A stretch of 64,000 nt of DNA from Paenibacillus methanolicus (GTDB lineage Bacteria > Bacillota > Bacilli > Paenibacillales > Paenibacillaceae), in the NCBI RefSeq assembly GCF_008124765.1, contig NZ_VNHS01000015.1, forward strand, positions 1 to 64,000, given 5' to 3'. The translations under genes were made by a program, and so were the position numbers. Under the pieces are notes generated by a model. It was not told the DNA's origin. It did no database searches and was given only the letters and a program-made list of their open reading frames with translations. How positions within the stretch are numbered: the first letter of the stretch is position 1; the number at the start of each line of letters is the position of its first letter. This document shows positions 46,091 through 55,407 of the stretch, piece by piece.

Positions 46091-46609
46091 TTATTTCCAA
46101 AAGACGGGGTAACGGCGATTCGGATCCAAATTGTTGAGCAGCAATGCGGCGGCGACGATGACGACCGAGCCGGCCAGAACGGGGGTGAGCAGGAAGCTCC
46201 AGCCGCTCCCGGCCAGAATGACGACGATCGGGTCGGCGCCGGCGGGCGGATGGGTCGTGCGCGTGACCATCATGAGACCGATCGCGAGGCCGACGCCAAT
46301 GGCGAGACTAAGCGCGCCGCCGCCGATGAGATGATAGACGAGCAGCCCGACGAAGGTGGAGAGGAGATGGCCGCCGATAATATTGCGCGGCTGGGCGAGC
46401 GGCGATTCCCATAAGCCGAAAGCGAGGACGCAGCTGGCCCCGAACGGAGCCATGATCCAGGAGGCGGCCGACCATTCGGTCAGCAGGGCCAGCAGGCCGA
46501 TGGCGGCGAACCCGCCGATGGCGCCGGCCAGCGCCGCGCGCGGGCGGACGACGGACGGGTTCGGCGCGCCGCCTTTCATTTTGCCAAGCATGGCGATAAC
46601 GCGGGACAT
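46091..46609 (-). CDS. HPP family membrane protein
   Basis: About 172 residues and four to five helices. The HPP family marks are clear: SWIMAPFGASCVLAFGLWESPLAQPRNIIGGH and RTTHPPAGADPIVVIL. Members are thought to carry nitrite or related anions in plants; the bacterial role is unknown. AAGGAG lies 11 bases before ATG at 46609 or 5 bases before a TTG at 46615, so the exact start is open. Confidence 0.85.
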   Translation of the reverse strand: MSRVIAMLGKMKGGAPNPSVVRPRAALAGAIGGFAAIGLLALLTEWSAASWIMAPFGASCVLAFGLWESPLAQPRNIIGGHLLSTFVGLLVYHLIGGGALSLAIGVGLAIGLMMVTRTTHPPAGADPIVVILAGSGWSFLLTPVLAGSVVIVAAALLLNNLDPNRRYPVFWK

Positions 46610-46634
46610 AGCCAAGCACGCTCCTTTTAATACA

Positions 46635-46761
46635 TAGTTAACTAGGTATATATTAATATGTAATCAGGCGGTTTGCAAGGGAATACCAGTAAATTGGTTG
46701 TTATTCTCACATGCTTGCCGGCCTATCTGCGTGGTAAAATGAACATACAGCTAGTCGACTA
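46635..46761. promoter_or_regulatory. Two TAGTNNACTA palindromes around the HPP-GntR intergenic region
   Basis: TAGTTAACTA at 46635-46644 and TAGTCGACTA at 46752-46761 differ only in the two central bases. The first lies near the HPP promoter, the second 18 bases before the GntR start. They fit the short palindromes bound by GntR-type repressors, and the gene next to them is one. Confidence 0.45.
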
Positions 46762-46778
46762 TGAAAAGAGGGAAAACC

Positions 46779-47756
46779 GTGAACCGCGAGTTGTCGTTAA
46801 AAGTGGATTCCCAGCTATCCTTTTCCGTAAACGTCCAAGTCAAAGAACAGCTCAAATGGCTCATCGGCATCGGTCTCATTCAGCCGGGCGACATGCTCCC
46901 CGCGGCCAATCAGCTGGCGGATGCGCTCGGCATTAACCGCAATACCGTCAATCTCGTCTACACGCAGCTCCGCGACGAAGGCGTGCTTAGCATCCAAAAG
47001 GGGCGCGGCACCCAGGTCGTGAGCGGACCGGTCGTCGCCAAGCTTAGGGAGAAACGCCAGCCGATGCACGAGCTGCTCGCGCGCACGATCGAGGAGGCCC
47101 GCTCGCAGGGCATCGCGTTGGAGGAGTTCTTCTTGGCGTCGCTCGCCTACACGCTGCTAAGCACGGACAAACCGCAGGAAAGGCGCCATATCGCGCTCGT
47201 CGAGTGCCGGGAGCATGATCATCTGTTCTATAGAGACGAGATCGTGCGCATTACGGGCGAAGCGGTCCACACGGTCTTCGTGGAGGATCTGCGCTCGGGA
47301 CGCGAAGCGGTGGCCGAGTCCATCGGACGCGCCAATCTCGTCATCGCGACGCTCAATCACGCCGATGAGGTGAAGTCGCTGCTCGCGCCGTTCGATATCC
47401 CGGTCGAAGTGATCGGCGCGACGCTCGATCCGGCGGGACTGCTGCAGCTTGCCCGGCTGGAGGCCGGCACGCGCGTCGGCTTCGTGTGCCTCGGCCGATC
47501 CGGCGGGCAGTGGATGGCGACGCGCGTGGAGGAAGCGGGCATCACGCAGATCGTGCCAAGCGTCCTGGAGAATCGGGAGAAGGCCATGTCCGCCGACTTG
47601 ATCGCGGACGCCGACCTCGTCTATGCCTCCGCCGCCGTCTACGAGCAGCTGCTCAAGGCGATCCCGGAGAAGGTGCGGCTCTATCCGATGCAGCTGGAGA
47701 AGAGCAGCCAGCGGATGCTGGAGGAGCTCGCCAAGGCCGGCGGCGAATCGCGTTGA
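46779..47756 (+). CDS. GntR family regulator with C-terminal sensor-like domain
   Basis: 325 residues. The winged-helix domain is at about 12-75: VQVKEQLKWLIGIGLIQPGDMLPAANQLADALGINRNTVNLVYTQLRDEGVLSIQKGRGTQV. The following ~250 residues look like an alpha/beta ligand-binding domain (HIALVECREHDHLFYRDEIVRI; ADLVYASAAVYEQL) rather than the aminotransferase domain of MocR regulators. Close to the YhcF/YtrA side of the family. The GTG at 46779 has GAGGG before it; the upstream in-frame ATG has none. Confidence 0.8.
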   Translation: MNRELSLKVDSQLSFSVNVQVKEQLKWLIGIGLIQPGDMLPAANQLADALGINRNTVNLVYTQLRDEGVLSIQKGRGTQVVSGPVVAKLREKRQPMHELLARTIEEARSQGIALEEFFLASLAYTLLSTDKPQERRHIALVECREHDHLFYRDEIVRITGEAVHTVFVEDLRSGREAVAESIGRANLVIATLNHADEVKSLLAPFDIPVEVIGATLDPAGLLQLARLEAGTRVGFVCLGRSGGQWMATRVEEAGITQIVPSVLENREKAMSADLIADADLVYASAAVYEQLLKAIPEKVRLYPMQLEKSSQRMLEELAKAGGESR

Positions 47757-47776
47757 CGCGTTCGCGGACAGCGCAA

Positions 47777-47814
47777 AGAAGCATTCCGTCTTCAAGAGGA
47801 ATGCTTCTTTTTTG
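47777..47814. terminator. Terminator after the GntR gene
   Basis: Perfect 12-bp stem AAGAAGCATTCC / GGAATGCTTCTT, 9-base loop, then TTTT on the + side. Confidence 0.85.
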
Positions 47815-47855
47815 CGCTTGCATCGCCTGCCGCATCGCTACCGCATTGCGCCTGC

Positions 47856-48614
47856 TTATATGTCCGCCAGCTCAAGCACGACCGGACAATGGTCGCTGCC
47901 CATAATGTCCGCGTCGATGCGAGCGTCCGTCAATTGCGGCACGAGCCGGTTCGAGACGAGGAAGTAGTCGATCCGCCAGCCGATATTCCGCTCGCGCACT
48001 TTGGCCATGTACGACCACCACGTGTACGCTCCTTCCCGGTCCGGGTAGAAATGGCGGAACGAGTCGGTGAAGCCGGCCGCGAGCAGCTCGGTCATTTTGC
48101 CGCGCTCCTCGTCCGTGAAGCCGGAGTTGCCGTAGTTGGACTTCGCGTTCTTCAGGTCGATCTCGGCATGGGCCACGTTCAAATCCCCGCAGACGATGAC
48201 CGGCTTGCGGCTGTCGAGCGCAAGCAGGTAGGCGCGGAACCGATCCTCCCACTCCAGCCGGTACGGCAGGCGGGACAAATCGCGCTTGGCGTTCGGCGTA
48301 TAGACGTTGACCAGATAGAAATCCTCGAATTCCATCGTAATCGTGCGACCCTCCGGCTCCTCGTTTTCCTCCAGCCCGTAGTAGACGGACAGCGGCTTGC
48401 GTTTGGTGAACACGGCGGTGCCCGAATAGCCCTTCTTCACCGCGTAATTCCAATACTGCCCGTAGGCGTCCCCGTGATCGAGGCAAATTTGCCCCTCCTG
48501 CAGCTTCGTCTCTTGCACGCAGAAGATATCCGCGTCCATCTCGTTAAAATAATCGTTGAACCCTTTATTGACGCAGGCGCGCAGCCCGTTGACGTTCCAA
48601 GATACCAATTTCAT
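47856..48614 (-). CDS. exoA: Exodeoxyribonuclease III
   Basis: AP endonuclease and 3'-5' exonuclease used in base-excision repair. 252 residues with the ExoIII-type motifs: LVSWNVNGLRACVNKGF, QETKL (catalytic Glu), YTPNAKRDL, CGDLNVAHAEIDL, and the C-terminal SDHCPVVLEL (His and Asp). ATG at 48614 with AAGGAG upstream is preferred over the in-frame start 12 bases before it. Gram-positive, XthA/ExoA branch. Confidence 0.95.
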   Translation of the reverse strand: MKLVSWNVNGLRACVNKGFNDYFNEMDADIFCVQETKLQEGQICLDHGDAYGQYWNYAVKKGYSGTAVFTKRKPLSVYYGLEENEEPEGRTITMEFEDFYLVNVYTPNAKRDLSRLPYRLEWEDRFRAYLLALDSRKPVIVCGDLNVAHAEIDLKNAKSNYGNSGFTDEERGKMTELLAAGFTDSFRHFYPDREGAYTWWSYMAKVRERNIGWRIDYFLVSNRLVPQLTDARIDADIMGSDHCPVVLELADI

Positions 48615-48966
48615 GCTCGCAACCACTCCTTGCCGGTTTTCTATGAAAATACTATTGGTAGTGTAGCATAGGTTTCTTCCTCCCGGCTTCGGGAAAAAGA
48701 AGGAGATGCGAACAAATCGGGAACGTTGGCGGCGGAAAGCCCGGCGGAAAGCGGGGGGTAAGTCATTCTGCAGACCGATTTACACTAAAACTATGAAACG
48801 ATACCATAACCATGCAGTAGACTGGATGGGACTCTACCGAAAAGGCTTTCGATGGAAGGGCCGATCCAAGCGGCCATTCAAGCCGAACTAAAACTATGCA
48901 TGGCGGTAGTTCTTCTTATTAATGGATTGGTTGACGATCAACGTTAGCAAAAAGGGGGAAGCGCGG

Positions 48967-49683
48967 TTGCTGCGTGTAGAGAACGTGTCCCATTCGTTCA
49001 AGAACGGGACGGAGATTACGCCCGTGCTCCGGTCGGTGCAGTTCACGGTAAATCAGGGCGAGATCGTCGCGCTGCTCGGCAGCTCGGGCTCGGGCAAATC
49101 GACGCTGCTCAACTTGATGGCCGGGCTCATGAAGCCGACCGAAGGCGCGATTTATATCGCCGATCATAACATCGTGCAGATGAGCGAGAATAAGCTGGCC
49201 GAGTTTAGACGGCGTCATATCGGCTTTATTTTTCAGGCGTACGAGCTGATCGATAATTTGACGGTGCGCGAGAACGTCGAGCTGCCGCTCGTCTTCCAGT
49301 CGGTGGCGCCCGGCATTCGCAAGCAGAAGGCGATGAAACTGTTGGAACAGGTCGGCATTCCGGACAAAGCGGAGCTGTTCCCCTCGCAGCTCTCCGGCGG
49401 CCAGCAGCAGCGGGTCAGTATCGCGCGCTCGCTCATTACCGAGCCGTCGGTCATCTTCGCGGACGAGCCGACGGGTAATTTGGACACGCGGACCGAAGAA
49501 GAAATTCTCGCCATTCTCAAGCAGCTGAACGAGACGCTCCGCACGACGTTCGTCATCGTGACGCACGAGCGGGAGGTTGCCCAGCAGACCCAGCACATCA
49601 TTACGCTGCGGGACGGTAGGCTTATCACGGAACAGCTGGCGGAGACGGAAGCGGCTGCCGCGGCCGGAGGTGAGGGGCGATGA
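48967..49683 (+). CDS. ABC transporter ATPase, MacB/LolD-like (YknY-type)
   Basis: A 238-residue ATPase of the export/lipoprotein-release type. Walker A GSSGSGKST, Q-loop FQAYELIDNLTV, signature LSGGQQQRV, Walker B VIFADEPTGNLD and H-loop VTHE are all present. TTG at 48967 has GGGGGAAG 5 bases before it; ATG at 48922 has no ribosome site. The order ATPase, FtsX-type permease, adaptor is the YknYZX arrangement. Confidence 0.9.
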   Translation: MLRVENVSHSFKNGTEITPVLRSVQFTVNQGEIVALLGSSGSGKSTLLNLMAGLMKPTEGAIYIADHNIVQMSENKLAEFRRRHIGFIFQAYELIDNLTVRENVELPLVFQSVAPGIRKQKAMKLLEQVGIPDKAELFPSQLSGGQQQRVSIARSLITEPSVIFADEPTGNLDTRTEEEILAILKQLNETLRTTFVIVTHEREVAQQTQHIITLRDGRLITEQLAETEAAAAAGGEGR

Positions 49684-51050
49684 GAGTCCGCGATTTGACC
49701 CGGCTGTCCTGGGATCAGGTCCGGCGGCGGAAGGTCGTCACCGGCCTATGCGCGGCGGGGCTTTCGATCGGCTGCGCCGCGATCATCCTCGCCATGAGCA
49801 TCGGGGAGTCGGCGCAGCAGTATATCGAGAACGAGATGAACAGTTTCTTCAAAATGGACGAGATTACCGTCTCTGCCAACGAGGGCGTTCGGAGCGGCAA
49901 CCCGGCCGGCGGCGGAGGCGCGCAGGCGGACAGCGACGAGCTGGACCGCGGCAAGCTGACCAGCCAGAAGGTCGAGGTCATCCGCAGCCTGCCGCATGTG
50001 GTGGCCGTCGCCCCCTTCGAGCAGCTGGGGTACATGGATATGCAGACGACCGACGGACGCAAGTCGTACGTGGAGGTCATCGGTACGGATTTGGCCACGC
50101 TGGAACCGTTCGACAAGACGTTCATGCAGGGCGGGCCGAGCGATCTGCCCGGCGCGGTCGTGCTCAGCTACGGCGGCACGCTGGGCCTGGCGGACGAGGA
50201 GACGCGGCAGAAGCTGCTCGACCAGCTGTCGCAAAATCCGTACGACGAGAACTTGCAGGAGCAGTTCGAGAAGCTCGAGCGGGTGCCGGCCGCGCTGTAT
50301 CAGCGGCAGATTCAGCTGAAGAGCTACAATCCGCAAGGCGGGCAAGCGAAGCCGAGCTCGCCGCTGCAGGTGGCCGGCGTGCTGAAGAAGCCCGCGGGCG
50401 TAAGCGAGAACATGCTGGTGAACGACAAGAAGGCGTACGTGTCGCTGGAGACGGCCGAGCAGCTCAGGCGCGAGTTCGGCATGCAGACGGGGACGAGCGC
50501 CGGCCAATCGTACAATTCCGTGCTGGTGAAGGTCGACAGCCAGGATAACATCAAGGCCGTCGAGCAGCAGATTCAGAAGCTGACGCTTGCGACCATGACC
50601 AATTTGCATCAGAAGGAACGGCTGGCCGACCAGTTCAAAATATTGAAGGCGGTCGCGCTCGGCGGCGGCGTCTTCATCCTGATCATCGCCTCGATCTCGA
50701 TCGTCGTCGCCATGACGATGTCGACCTACCAGCGGCGGCGACAAATCGGGATCATGAAGGTGCTTGGAGCCAACCTGGCGCAAATTCGCAATATGTTCAT
50801 CGTCGAAGCCGGCTTGCTCGGGTTCCTGGGCGGCTTGCTCGGCGTGCTGTTCTCGTACTGGATCGTATGGGGGATCAACGCACTCATTAATAAGCTGGCG
50901 GATGCCCAAGACGCGGTCGTCATCTTCATCCCGCTGGCGGCGATCCCGGTCGGCATGGCGTTCGCGATCGTGACAGGCATCATATCCGGCATTTATCCGG
51001 CCATTAGCGCTTCGCGCACGGACGCGCTGACGGCCATTCGGCGAGAGTAG
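49680..51050 (+). CDS. ABC transporter permease, FtsX/MacB type (YknZ-type)
   Basis: 456 residues. It has the MacB layout: TM1 near residue 22-40 (LCAAGLSIGCAAIILAMSIG), a long extracytoplasmic domain (about 45-300), and three C-terminal helices with FtsX-type sequence (YQRRRQIGIMKVLGANLAQIRNMFIVEAGLLGFLGGLLGVLFSY; PVGMAFAIVTGIISGIYPA). The ATG overlaps the ATPase stop by four bases (ATGA). It takes part in export or envelope stress relief; the substrate is unknown. Confidence 0.88.
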   Translation: MRVRDLTRLSWDQVRRRKVVTGLCAAGLSIGCAAIILAMSIGESAQQYIENEMNSFFKMDEITVSANEGVRSGNPAGGGGAQADSDELDRGKLTSQKVEVIRSLPHVVAVAPFEQLGYMDMQTTDGRKSYVEVIGTDLATLEPFDKTFMQGGPSDLPGAVVLSYGGTLGLADEETRQKLLDQLSQNPYDENLQEQFEKLERVPAALYQRQIQLKSYNPQGGQAKPSSPLQVAGVLKKPAGVSENMLVNDKKAYVSLETAEQLRREFGMQTGTSAGQSYNSVLVKVDSQDNIKAVEQQIQKLTLATMTNLHQKERLADQFKILKAVALGGGVFILIIASISIVVAMTMSTYQRRRQIGIMKVLGANLAQIRNMFIVEAGLLGFLGGLLGVLFSYWIVWGINALINKLADAQDAVVIFIPLAAIPVGMAFAIVTGIISGIYPAISASRTDALTAIRRE

Positions 51051-51085
51051 ACGGCGCATAGACGCTTTAGAGGGGAGCAAGGGCA

Positions 51086-52171
51086 ATGAAACGGACGATA
51101 AAATGGCTGATCATCGGCATCGTGCTGGTCGGCATCAGCGGCGGACTCTACATGGTCTCGCGGCCGCCCGCGCAGCCGATGGACGGCATGGCGGATTCGC
51201 AGGCGATTACCTTCGAGGTGACGCGAGAGACGATATCGAACACCGTCGAAGTGAAGGGCAAGTCGCTCTATGAGCAGGAGACGTCGGTGTATGCGCCGTT
51301 CGGCTCCGAAGTGACGAGCTGGAACGTGGCCGACGGTCAGCAGGTGAAGCAGGGCGACGTGTTGTTCCGGCTGGACCGGAGCGCGCTGCAGAACGAGATC
51401 ACCCAGGAGGAAGCCAGTCTGCGCAAGGCTAGCCTGGAATCCGAGCTGCAGGCGTATGTCGCGCAGCTGGACGAGGAGGAGACGGGGGTCGGCATTACCG
51501 AGACGCAGCGCAAGCGCGCCCATGCGAACGAAGAGATGGCCCGGCTGACGCGCGAGCTGAACGACGTGACCGCGTCCATCCAGCGGGGCACCTTGGCGGA
51601 GAAGAAGGAGCTGGTGAGGAAGGCCGATTACCGGTCCCCGGCCGGCGGAATTTTCCTGTACGAATCGGCGGGCAAGCGGCCGCAGGCGGTGACGGATAAC
51701 CAGTACATCGGCAAAATCGTCGACCTGGACAAGCTGCAGTTCATCGCGCTCGTCGGCGAACAGGACGTCTTCCGGATCAAGCCCGGCATGGCGGTAGCCG
51801 TGAAGATGAACGCGAAGAAGGAGCTGAAGCTCGAAGGCAAGGTGCTGCGCGTCTCGAAGTTCGCCAAGACGGGCACGGATCAGAACAACATCGACCAGGC
51901 CGCCCAGTTCGAAGTCGTCATCAGCTTGGCTCCGAACGAATATTTGATCGCCGGTCTCAGCTTGAACGGCCAGATCGAGACCGAGCGCAAGGAGAACGTC
52001 ACCGTCGTGCCGACGATCGCGGTCATGCGCGAGAACGACAAGTCTTACGTCATGCTGGACCAAGGCGTTGGCGCGGCAGAGCGTCGCGACATCGAGGTCG
52101 GCATGGAAACGCCGGAGAAGACCGAAGTGCTGAAGGGCTTGGAGCCGGGCGACAAGGTCGTGCTTCAGTAA
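51086..52171 (+). CDS. HlyD/MacA-like adaptor subunit (YknX-type)
   Basis: 361 residues with an N-terminal signal-anchor (WLIIGIVLVGISGGLYMV), a lipoyl/barrel-sandwich pair (YAPFGSEVTSWNVADGQQVKQGDVLFRLD and YRSPAGGIFLYES), a short coiled-coil between them and a beta-barrel domain. It is the membrane-fusion partner of the two upstream ABC genes. The GGGGAG site precedes ATG. In Gram-positive cells such adaptors form a channel through the wall zone. The gene is 35 bases after the permease gene and before a terminator. Confidence 0.85.
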   Translation: MKRTIKWLIIGIVLVGISGGLYMVSRPPAQPMDGMADSQAITFEVTRETISNTVEVKGKSLYEQETSVYAPFGSEVTSWNVADGQQVKQGDVLFRLDRSALQNEITQEEASLRKASLESELQAYVAQLDEEETGVGITETQRKRAHANEEMARLTRELNDVTASIQRGTLAEKKELVRKADYRSPAGGIFLYESAGKRPQAVTDNQYIGKIVDLDKLQFIALVGEQDVFRIKPGMAVAVKMNAKKELKLEGKVLRVSKFAKTGTDQNNIDQAAQFEVVISLAPNEYLIAGLSLNGQIETERKENVTVVPTIAVMRENDKSYVMLDQGVGAAERRDIEVGMETPEKTEVLKGLEPGDKVVLQ

Positions 52172-52197
52172 AAGCAAGGATACGAACCGCTCACGAA

Positions 52198-52233
52198 GCG
52201 GCTGCGCGAATGAAATCGCGCGGTCGCTTTTTT
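52198..52233 (+). terminator. Terminator of the MacAB-like operon
   Basis: GCG-GC-TGCGCGA / TCGCGCG-GT-CGC stem with 6-base loop, then TTTTTT. The rest of the 52172-52523 gap shows no convincing feature. Confidence 0.75.
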
Positions 52234-52523
52234 GCGCTTCGCGCGGCATGATGCGAAGAGGGCGCGGCACGACGGTATTCGACACTTTGCGCCGCCCGTC
52301 GTCGGGATGTAAATGTTCCGTAAAAACCAGACAAGTTTTTACAATAACTTTCGTTGCCCATGTTGGTCTTGTGCGTTATATTTTTCTCGCAACCACACAA
52401 ACGGTCATTAAACTTAAATAAGTAGTCAACTGGAATGATCGGATTGAGAGACATCGGTCATTGCAAAGCCGGCGTTCACGGTAGCGCGCAGATACAGAGC
52501 CATATTTGGGGAGGATGAGGGGA

Positions 52524-53693
52524 ATGAAGGGGAATCATATGAAGGCGGTCAAGCTGTCCGCGATTGTATTGGCGGGCGGACTACTGCTAGCGGGGTGTTC
52601 GTCGAGCGGGGATGAAGCGGCGAATGCGAATGCGAATGCGAATGCGAATGCCGGTTCCGAGGCGTCCGGCAATCAAGCCGCGTCCGGCAACGAGGCGGCG
52701 AACGAGGATAATCCGTCGATCGAACAATTGGCGCCGCTGGCGGAGCAAGAAGGCAAGCTGAGCAGCGTCGGCATGCCGGATTCCTGGGCGAACTGGAAAG
52801 ATACGTGGGCGGATTTGAAGAGCAAATATAAGATCGAGCATACCGATACGGACATGTCGAGCGCGGAAGAGTTGGCCAAATTCGAGGCGGAGAAGAATAG
52901 CCCGCCGGATATCGGCGATGTCGGCATCGCGTTCGGCCCGCTGGCCGAGGAGAAGGGCTTGACGATGAAATATAAGACGCCGTTCTGGGACGAGATTCCG
53001 GATTGGGCGAAGGACGACGATGGCGATTGGATCGTCGGTTATACCGGTTCGATCTCCTTCCTATGCAACAACACGCTCGTGGACCAATGCCCGACGAGCT
53101 GGGCGGACGTGAAGGCCGGCGCGTACAAGGTCGCGGTAGGCGACGTGACGAAGGCGGCGCAGGCGCAGCACGCGGTGCTCGCGGCCGCGCTCGCGTTCGG
53201 CGGGGACGAGAAGAACCTGCAGCCGGGGCTGGATTTCTTCGCGGAGCTGGCCAAGCGGGAGCGCATCTCCAAGGTGGAGCCGAGCGTGCCGAACATTCAG
53301 AAGGGCGAAGTGGAAGTCGCGCTGCTGTGGGACTTCAACGCGCTCGGTTACCGCGACCAGATCGATGCGGCCAAGTTCGACGTGCATATCCCATCGGAAG
53401 GCAGCGTGATCAGCGGCTACGCGACGGTCATTAACGCAAATTCCAAAAATCCGAATGCGGCGAAGCTGGCGCGCGCTTATATTCTGAGCGACGAAGGTCA
53501 GATCAACCTGGCCAAAGGATACGCGAGACCGATCCGCGATAGCGTGAAGCTGCCGGACGACGTGAGCAGCAAGCTGATCGGCGGCGAGGAATATGCGAAC
53601 GCGAAGCCGATCCAGGACTTCAAGGCGTGGGAGAACGCCCTTAAGGAGCTGCCGAACGCATGGTTAGAGCAGGTGCAAGCCAACGTAAAATAA
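52524..53693 (+). CDS. ABC importer substrate-binding lipoprotein
   Basis: About 389 residues. Lipobox LLLAGCSSS, then an Ala-Asn linker, then the family 1 fold (SSVGMPDSWANWKDTWADLKSKYKIEHTDTD; GYTGSISFLCNNTLVDQCPTSWADVKAGAYKVAVGD; SGYATVINANSKNPNAAKLARAYILSDEGQINLAKGYARPI). The pattern is that of spermidine/putrescine or ferric-iron importers (PotD/AfuA type). A hexanucleotide (GCGAAT)5 run (52620-52649) encodes the repeat Ala-Asn. It starts the four-gene importer operon; the substrate is unsure. Confidence 0.85.
   Translation: MKGNHMKAVKLSAIVLAGGLLLAGCSSSGDEAANANANANANAGSEASGNQAASGNEAANEDNPSIEQLAPLAEQEGKLSSVGMPDSWANWKDTWADLKSKYKIEHTDTDMSSAEELAKFEAEKNSPPDIGDVGIAFGPLAEEKGLTMKYKTPFWDEIPDWAKDDDGDWIVGYTGSISFLCNNTLVDQCPTSWADVKAGAYKVAVGDVTKAAQAQHAVLAAALAFGGDEKNLQPGLDFFAELAKRERISKVEPSVPNIQKGEVEVALLWDFNALGYRDQIDAAKFDVHIPSEGSVISGYATVINANSKNPNAAKLARAYILSDEGQINLAKGYARPIRDSVKLPDDVSSKLIGGEEYANAKPIQDFKAWENALKELPNAWLEQVQANVK
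52620..52649 (+). repeat. Hexanucleotide microsatellite (GCGAAT)5
   Basis: Five exact copies inside the lipoprotein linker. They keep the frame whatever the copy number, so only the linker length would vary. Confidence 0.85.
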
Positions 53694-54517
53694 TGCTGCT
53701 GGCGCTGCTGCCGTTCGTGATATGGGTCAGCGCCTTCGAACTGGTTCCCATCGGCCGCATGCTGATGATGAGCTTCCAGGATAGCGACGGCCAAGGGTTT
53801 ACCCTTGGCCATTACGTCAAAGGGCTGAGCGGCCCGATCTATGTGCAGGCGTTGACCAACAGCCTGCGCATTGCGCTTCTCTCGAGCGTTATCGCGATAT
53901 TCGTCGCGTTGTTTTGCGCGTACGCCATCACCCGGTATACGACGCGCATGCGGGATACGCTGCTCATGCTCACGAACATGATCGGCAACTTCGCCGGGGT
54001 GCCGCTTGCGTTCGCGTTCATGATTCTAATGGGCAACAACGGCGTCTTCACGATCATCGCGCGGGAATTCGGCTTCGACTCGTTCGGCGCCTTCGATCTG
54101 TATTCGGAGCTGGGCTTGACGCTCATCTACGTTTATTTTCAAGTGCCGCTGGCGGTTATGCTGCTCTATCCGGCTTATTACGGCATTCGGGAGGAGTGGC
54201 GGGAAGCGGCCGCGGTGCTGGGCGCCTCGGCGTACCGGTTCTGGCGGCACATCGGCATCCCGATGCTGCTCCCTTCGATCGTCGGCACCTTCGGCATGCT
54301 GTTCGCCAACGCGCTCGGGGCCTACGCGACGGCGTACGCGCTTACGGGCTCGATTTACAATTTGCTCTCGGTCCGCATCTCGGCGCTCGTCTCCGGCGAC
54401 ATCTTTCCGAACTTCGAACTAGGCAGCGCCTTGGCCGTAATCCTTGCGGCGATCATGCTGTCGGCGATTCTGCTGAACGAATGGATGAGCCGGCTGTCGA
54501 GAAGGAGGGGGTTGTGA
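53660..54517 (+). CDS. ABC importer permease 1
   Basis: 285 residues, six helices, with the binding-protein-dependent permease loop EEWREAAAVLGASAYRFWRHIGIPMLLPSIVGTF (EAA motif). It overlaps the lipoprotein gene by 34 bases, with AAGGAG before ATG at 53660. A start at 53693 (TAATG, sharing the lipoprotein stop) is a possible alternative. It pairs with the next gene. Confidence 0.85.
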   Translation: MVRAGASQRKIMLLALLPFVIWVSAFELVPIGRMLMMSFQDSDGQGFTLGHYVKGLSGPIYVQALTNSLRIALLSSVIAIFVALFCAYAITRYTTRMRDTLLMLTNMIGNFAGVPLAFAFMILMGNNGVFTIIAREFGFDSFGAFDLYSELGLTLIYVYFQVPLAVMLLYPAYYGIREEWREAAAVLGASAYRFWRHIGIPMLLPSIVGTFGMLFANALGAYATAYALTGSIYNLLSVRISALVSGDIFPNFELGSALAVILAAIMLSAILLNEWMSRLSRRRGL

Positions 54518-55407
54518 TGGAGCGCGGCAAGCTGTGGCCTGGTTCCGTCGTCGCGCTGCTGCTCGTCTATCTGTTCCTGCCGATCGCCGCGACGCTGCTG
54601 TTCTCGTTCGCCAAACAGTGGCAGTCCGAGCTGCTACCGGACGCGTACACGCTGGCGTGGTACAAGCAGATTTTCACCGACGTCCGGTTTCTGGAGGCCA
54701 TCGGGCGAAGCGTCTTCATCGGCGTCGTCAGCGTGGCGCTGTCGCTGCTTGTGCTCGTGCCCGCGATTTTCGTGCTCGCCGTCTACTTTCCGAAGTGGGA
54801 GCGGGCGATGCAAGCGGCCGCGCTGCTGCCGTTCGCCTTCCCGCCGGTCGTCTCGGCCATCGGCCTGATGAAGCTGTATTCCAGCGGTCCGCTGCCGATT
54901 ACCGGCACGCCGTGGATCTTGATCGGGGTCTATCTCACGATCGTGCAGCCGTACATTTATCAAAGCGTGAGGGGCAGTCTGCGCACGATCCGGGCGGGCG
55001 AGCTGGTGGAAGCGGCGGAGATGCTCGGGGCCGGAAGGTGGACCGCGTTTCGCCGGGTCATCCTGCCGAATATTTTGCCGGGCACGATGGTGGCCGCGCT
55101 GCTGTCGTTCTCGATTATTTTCGGCGAGTTCGTCATGGCCAAGATGCTCGTTGGCGGCGAGTACGAGACGGTGCAGATGTATTTGTATAACGAGATGAAA
55201 TCGACCGGCCAGACGGCGAGCGCGGTCGTCATCGCGTATTTCGCGCTTATTCTGGTCCTATCCGGCCTTACGCTGAAGCTCGGGCGCTGGAAGCCGGGCA
55301 GAGGACGCCGTCAGACGCAAAGGAGGAATCGTCATGAGCTTCGTTCGGATCGGGAACGTGCGGAAGGCTTATCAGCAGCAGCCGGTGCTGAACCGGGTCC
55401 ATATTGA
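54517..55407 (+). CDS. ABC importer permease 2
   Basis: 296 residues. The helices end near residue 265, with the EAA loop ELVEAAEMLGAGRWTAFRRVILPNILPGTM. The start ATG overlaps the previous stop (TGATG). The last ~30 residues are Arg-rich (RRQTQRRNRHELRSDRERAEG) with no similarity to permeases, and run 74 bases into the next gene; they may be an extension caused by loss of a stop codon. Confidence 0.82.
   Translation: MERGKLWPGSVVALLLVYLFLPIAATLLFSFAKQWQSELLPDAYTLAWYKQIFTDVRFLEAIGRSVFIGVVSVALSLLVLVPAIFVLAVYFPKWERAMQAAALLPFAFPPVVSAIGLMKLYSSGPLPITGTPWILIGVYLTIVQPYIYQSVRGSLRTIRAGELVEAAEMLGAGRWTAFRRVILPNILPGTMVAALLSFSIIFGEFVMAKMLVGGEYETVQMYLYNEMKSTGQTASAVVIAYFALILVLSGLTLKLGRWKPGRGRRQTQRRNRHELRSDRERAEGLSAAAGAEPGPY

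Noticed and set aside
48706-48891. 61-residue Arg/Lys-rich ORF
   Set aside because: No good ribosome site, biased composition, no homologue recognised; probably an accidental frame in a leader region.
53914-54516. N-terminal extension of permease 2
   Set aside because: The extra 200 codons overlap permease 1 in another frame. The start at 54517 has the ribosome site AAGGAGGGGG and the family's N-terminus.
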